A stretch of 64,000 bases of DNA from Mycobacterium sp. GA-1841. Its GTDB lineage: Bacteria > Actinomycetota > Actinomycetes > Mycobacteriales > Mycobacteriaceae. Location: the NCBI RefSeq assembly GCF_001954135.1, contig NZ_MBEQ01000095.1:62001-126000 (forward strand). The letters run 5' to 3'. The position numbers were made by a program, and so were the translations under genes. Below are positions 61,249 through 64,000 of the stretch, piece after piece (the stretch's first letter is position 1; every line of letters begins with the position of its first letter). A model generated the notes under the pieces. That model was not told the DNA's origin. It did no database searches and saw nothing but the letters and a program-made list of their open reading frames with translations.

Positions 61249-62042
61249 CCGCCGCCGACACCCGGACCGAACGGGGCAGACGCGAATTCGCCGAGGTGAT
61301 GACGTTCCCGGCACCGGAAGACGACTCGCCGGCGACTGCCAACCTGATCGACTTCGTGTTCGCCGAGGTGTGGCCGCGCACCGGGCTGTCCCGACGCGAC
61401 CGGCGGTTCGTCACGCTGGCCTGCGTGGCGGCCGCCGACGCCGAAGGGCCACTGCGCGATCACGTGTACGCCGCGCTCAACAGCGGGGACGTGTCGATCG
61501 TCGAAATACGGGAAGCCGTGCTGCATTTCGCGGTATATGCGGGCTGGCCCAAGGCCTCGTGGTTCAACATGATGGTCGACGAGCAGTGGGAGCGCATCCA
61601 CCGCGAACGCGGGCTGACGCCGCCGGCTTCCGAACCGCTGTTGCCGCTACCCACGCCGAGCGATCCGGAAGACCGATTGCTCTGCGGGGAACAGTCCTTC
61701 CGCGACATCAACTGCATCCCGTTCGCGCCGACCCGCGACAATCCCTACTCCGGGGCCGGAATTCTGAACTTCGTGTTCGGCGAGATGTGGTTACGCCCCG
61801 GGCTGGGCATGAAGGAACGGCGCTTGATCACGGTGGCCTGCGTGGCATTCCAGGATGCGCCGCTGCCTATTCTCAGTCACGTCTACGCCGCGTTGAAGAG
61901 CGGTGATGTCTCGTTCGAGGAGATGGACGAACTGGCACTGCATTTCGCGGCGTACTACGGCTGGCCCAAGGCATCGAACCTCAACCAGGTGATCCGAGAA
62001 CAGCAGCAGCGAGTGTTCGAGGAATCGCGCACCGAGGGCTGA
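61245..62042 (+). CDS. Carboxymuconolactone decarboxylase-like protein, two repeats
   Basis: A 265-residue protein with two CMD-like domains: the first around RDRRFVTLACVAAADAEGPLR / HVYAALNSGD, the second around KERRLITVACVAFQDAP / HVYAALKSGD. The AhpD-type CxxC thiol pair is missing in both, so peroxidase activity is unlikely. It ends the SDR operon and may act on the oxidised product or be a structural partner; function unknown. Confidence 0.85.
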   Translation: MTAADTRTERGRREFAEVMTFPAPEDDSPATANLIDFVFAEVWPRTGLSRRDRRFVTLACVAAADAEGPLRDHVYAALNSGDVSIVEIREAVLHFAVYAGWPKASWFNMMVDEQWERIHRERGLTPPASEPLLPLPTPSDPEDRLLCGEQSFRDINCIPFAPTRDNPYSGAGILNFVFGEMWLRPGLGMKERRLITVACVAFQDAPLPILSHVYAALKSGDVSFEEMDELALHFAAYYGWPKASNLNQVIREQQQRVFEESRTEG

Positions 62043-62079
62043 TCGTCGGTTACACCCACCTCGGTGGGCCGCCCACTGT

Positions 62080-62122
62080 GAAGACGATCGCGAGAATCTG
62101 CAGCAATGTCGCCATCGTCTTC
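62080..62122. repeat. Imperfect inverted repeat upstream of the DeoR-type gene
   Basis: GAAGACGATCGCGA and its near complement (12 of 13 pairing) flank a short loop, in the 180-bp gap between the CMD-like gene and the DeoR regulator. It could be a terminator without T-tract or a regulator site. Confidence 0.55.
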
Positions 62123-62222
62123 ACGCTCGTCCGGGCCCGTTCCGCGCTCGGGTTGACGTGAGCCAGGCAACACCCCACAATAGCCGTCATGTTCGGTCAG
62201 AAATCCACATCGACGGTCAGAC

Positions 62223-63002
62223 GTGCTGCCGGTTGAGCGTCATGAGGCGATCGTCGAGGCCGTAGGCACCGCCCAGGCGATCAGCACCGACGAACTCGTC
62301 CGCCGGCTCGGGGTATCAGCCGAGACGATCCGGCGTGACCTGGCACTTCTCGAAGAACGTGGGGAGCTGCGCCGGGTCCACGGCGGCGCCGCCGCGGTGG
62401 CCGACCAGCGCCCCATCGAGCCGTCTTACTCCGAGCGCACGATGATCCGGCACCAGGCCAAAGCACAGCTGGCCCGGGTGGCCGCCGGTCTGCTGGAAAA
62501 CGGGCAGACCGTGATCATCGACATCGGGACGACCGCCGTCGCAGCAGCTCGGGCGATCCCCCGCGGGTTCACCGGCACCGTGATCACCCCGTCTCTGCCG
62601 GTCGCCGTCGAACTGGCCGACCGCCCCGGAATCGAACTGCTGTTGGCTGGCGGCCGCGTCCGGGCCGGCGATCTGGCCTGCTCGAACGCCCATACCAAGG
62701 CGTTCTTCACCGACGTCTACGCCGACATCGCGCTGCTGGGTTCCGGCGGTGTCGACGCGGCGGCCGGGCTGACCGATTTCCACCTCGACGAGATCGACGT
62801 GCGCCGCACGATCATCGCCAACAGCGCCCGCAGCTACATCCTGGCCGACTCCTCCAAGCTCGGAAAGGTTGCGCCCTACCGGGTCTGCGACCTGAGCGCG
62901 GTCGACGGGCTGATCACCGACGAGAACACCGACCCCGCAGTGGCCGCGGCCCTCGAGGAGACGGGAGGTGTGGTCATGCCGGCGCGACCGGCAAGCGCCT
63001 GA
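62223..63002 (+). CDS. DeoR/GlpR-family transcriptional regulator
   Basis: A 259-residue regulator with the N-terminal DeoR winged helix (AISTDELVRRLGVSAETIRRDLALLEERGELRRVHGG) spread over residues ~18-56 and a C-terminal sugar-phosphate-isomerase-like sensor domain (IDIGTTAVAAARAIP, LLGSGGVDAAAGLTDFH). GTG start. Such proteins sense phosphorylated metabolites and control adjacent uptake or catabolic genes, here possibly the permease 86 bp downstream. Confidence 0.9.
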   Translation: MLPVERHEAIVEAVGTAQAISTDELVRRLGVSAETIRRDLALLEERGELRRVHGGAAAVADQRPIEPSYSERTMIRHQAKAQLARVAAGLLENGQTVIIDIGTTAVAAARAIPRGFTGTVITPSLPVAVELADRPGIELLLAGGRVRAGDLACSNAHTKAFFTDVYADIALLGSGGVDAAAGLTDFHLDEIDVRRTIIANSARSYILADSSKLGKVAPYRVCDLSAVDGLITDENTDPAVAAALEETGGVVMPARPASA

Positions 63003-63088
63003 AACGGGTGCGGGCGCCGTTGCAGCGTCGCCCGCGGACCGAGCCATCCCTTCGCGAAACAGACAATTTCCCGCAGAAAGCCCGATCC

Positions 63089-64000
63089 ATGACAAATTCT
63101 TCCATATCGGCCTACGGCTATACCGAGACGCTGGAACGCGGCACCGGCAAATTCGCCTCGTTTGCCGTGGCCTTCGCGTTCGTCTCCATCGCCACCGGCA
63201 TCTTCACCACCTACGGCAGCGTGCTCAACAGTTCCGGACCGTTGGGCATCTGGACCTGGCCGATCGTGATCGTGGGCCAGGTGGCAGTGGCACTGTTGCT
63301 CGGCTCGCTGGCCGCCCGCATCCCGGTGACCGGCTACGCCTACCAGTGGGTGTCGCGGCTGGCCAACCCGATCCTGGGCTGGATCACCGGCTGGATCTCA
63401 TTCACCTTCCTGGCCATCGTCGTGGTGGCAGTGGATTACACCGTGGCCGCCACCGTGGTGCCCGCGCTGTTCGACTTCCAGGGCACCGCGCTGACCGGCT
63501 TCCTGATCACCGCCGGGGTCATGCTGTTGCAAGCCCTGCTCGTGGGGTTGTCCACGAAGTGGACCGAACGGGTGAACAACTTCGCCGTCACCGCCGAACT
63601 GCTGGTGATGGTCGCGCTGGTGGTGCTGCTGTTCATCGTCGGCGTGATCGCGCACAAACTGTCGATGGGCAACCTGTTCTCCCGCGGCGACATCCCTGCC
63701 GACGGCTACTGGAGCTTCGGCACGGCGACATCGGCGGGTCCGTGGATGCTCGGCTTCCTGCTCGGCGCGTTCACCATCGTCGGTTTCGAATCGGCCGCCA
63801 ACCTCGCCGAGGAAACCAAGAGGCCGGAAATCGTGGTGCCGCGCGCCATGTGGCAGGCGGTGCTGGCGTCGGGTGTACTCGGCTTCCTGTTCCTGTTGGT
63901 GGTGACCGCCGCCGTCAACGACCCGACCACACTGGCCCAATCGGGTACCCCGATCGCCGACGTCATCCGTGACATCCTCGGCTCATTCGTCGGCACCGCG
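63089..64000 (+). CDS. APC-family amino acid/amine permease, 3' end beyond the window
   Basis: The visible 304 residues have several membrane segments: a short cytoplasmic start (TNSSISAYGYTETLERGTG), then SFAVAFAFVSIATGIFTTYG, which carries the glycine-containing first-helix break of APC transporters, and the conserved FTIVGFESAANLAEETKRPE after the sixth segment. The family imports amino acids, GABA or amines by proton symport. The ATG at 63089 gives the usual N-terminus; the ribosome site is weak. Its substrate may be tied to the DeoR-type gene upstream. Confidence 0.88.
   Translation, partial: MTNSSISAYGYTETLERGTGKFASFAVAFAFVSIATGIFTTYGSVLNSSGPLGIWTWPIVIVGQVAVALLLGSLAARIPVTGYAYQWVSRLANPILGWITGWISFTFLAIVVVAVDYTVAATVVPALFDFQGTALTGFLITAGVMLLQALLVGLSTKWTERVNNFAVTAELLVMVALVVLLFIVGVIAHKLSMGNLFSRGDIPADGYWSFGTATSAGPWMLGFLLGAFTIVGFESAANLAEETKRPEIVVPRAMWQAVLASGVLGFLFLLVVTAAVNDPTTLAQSGTPIADVIRDILGSFVGTA

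Overview
The window is high-GC actinobacterial DNA and almost certainly comes from a rapidly growing mycobacterium (Mycolicibacterium type). The evidence is the near-complete KstR and KstR2 sterol-catabolism gene order, with each protein readily matched to its M. tuberculosis counterpart, a 691-residue RqlH helicase, mycofactocin-type dehydrogenases, PE/PPE-like proteins and GTG/TTG starts.

Layout. (1) 1-6319, minus: an MbtH-like protein and a large NRPS (C-A-T-C-A-methyltransferase...) that runs off the left edge. (2) 6520-9522: a DUF2505 protein and the RecQ-like helicase rqlH. (3) 9613-14993: hsaF-hsaG-hsaE facing kstD-hsd4B, divided by a KstR operator. (4) 15001-18329: a nuclease-like gene bracketed by four palindromic repeats, then a pair of type VII secretion-like proteins; this block interrupts the sterol cluster. 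(5) 18406-26604: the cholesterol side-chain genes ltp2-chsH1-chsH2-chsE2-chsE1-cyp125 facing fadA5, a small NTF2-like gene and a ddn homologue, with another KstR operator. (6) 26804-28270: a secreted histidine phosphatase with a charged tail. (7) 28368-33610: two SDRs facing echA20-ipdA-ipdB-ipdC across a KstR2 operator. (8) 33611-46569: an interval between two copies of a non-coding terminal-inverted-repeat element. It holds a methyltransferase, narGHJI, a cation transporter, fadA6-kstR2 and an amide transporter/hydrolase pair. (9) 46570-54401: an ipdF-like SDR and fadE30 facing fadD3-fadE31-fadE32-fadE33-aspB across a third KstR2 operator. (10) 54423-64000: a CoA-transferase/MFS operon with an IclR regulator, an alpha/beta hydrolase, a TetR-controlled mycofactocin-type SDR operon, a DeoR regulator and a permease cut by the right edge.

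How it works together. Cyp125 oxidises the sterol side chain. FadA5, ChsE1/E2, ChsH1/H2 and Ltp2 shorten it to remove the last propionyl unit. KstD opens ring metabolism, and HsaE/G/F process the C6 fragment from rings A/B to pyruvate and propionyl-CoA. FadD3 activates the remaining C/D-ring propanoate (HIP), and the FadE30-33, IpdABC, EchA20, IpdF and FadA6 set degrades it under KstR2.

The least explained items are the two ~290-bp inverted-repeat elements, the REP-like palindromes around the nuclease-like gene, the secretion-like gene pair inside the sterol cluster, and the NRPS whose second module carries a methyltransferase. Homology calls come from reading the translations; no database search was possible.
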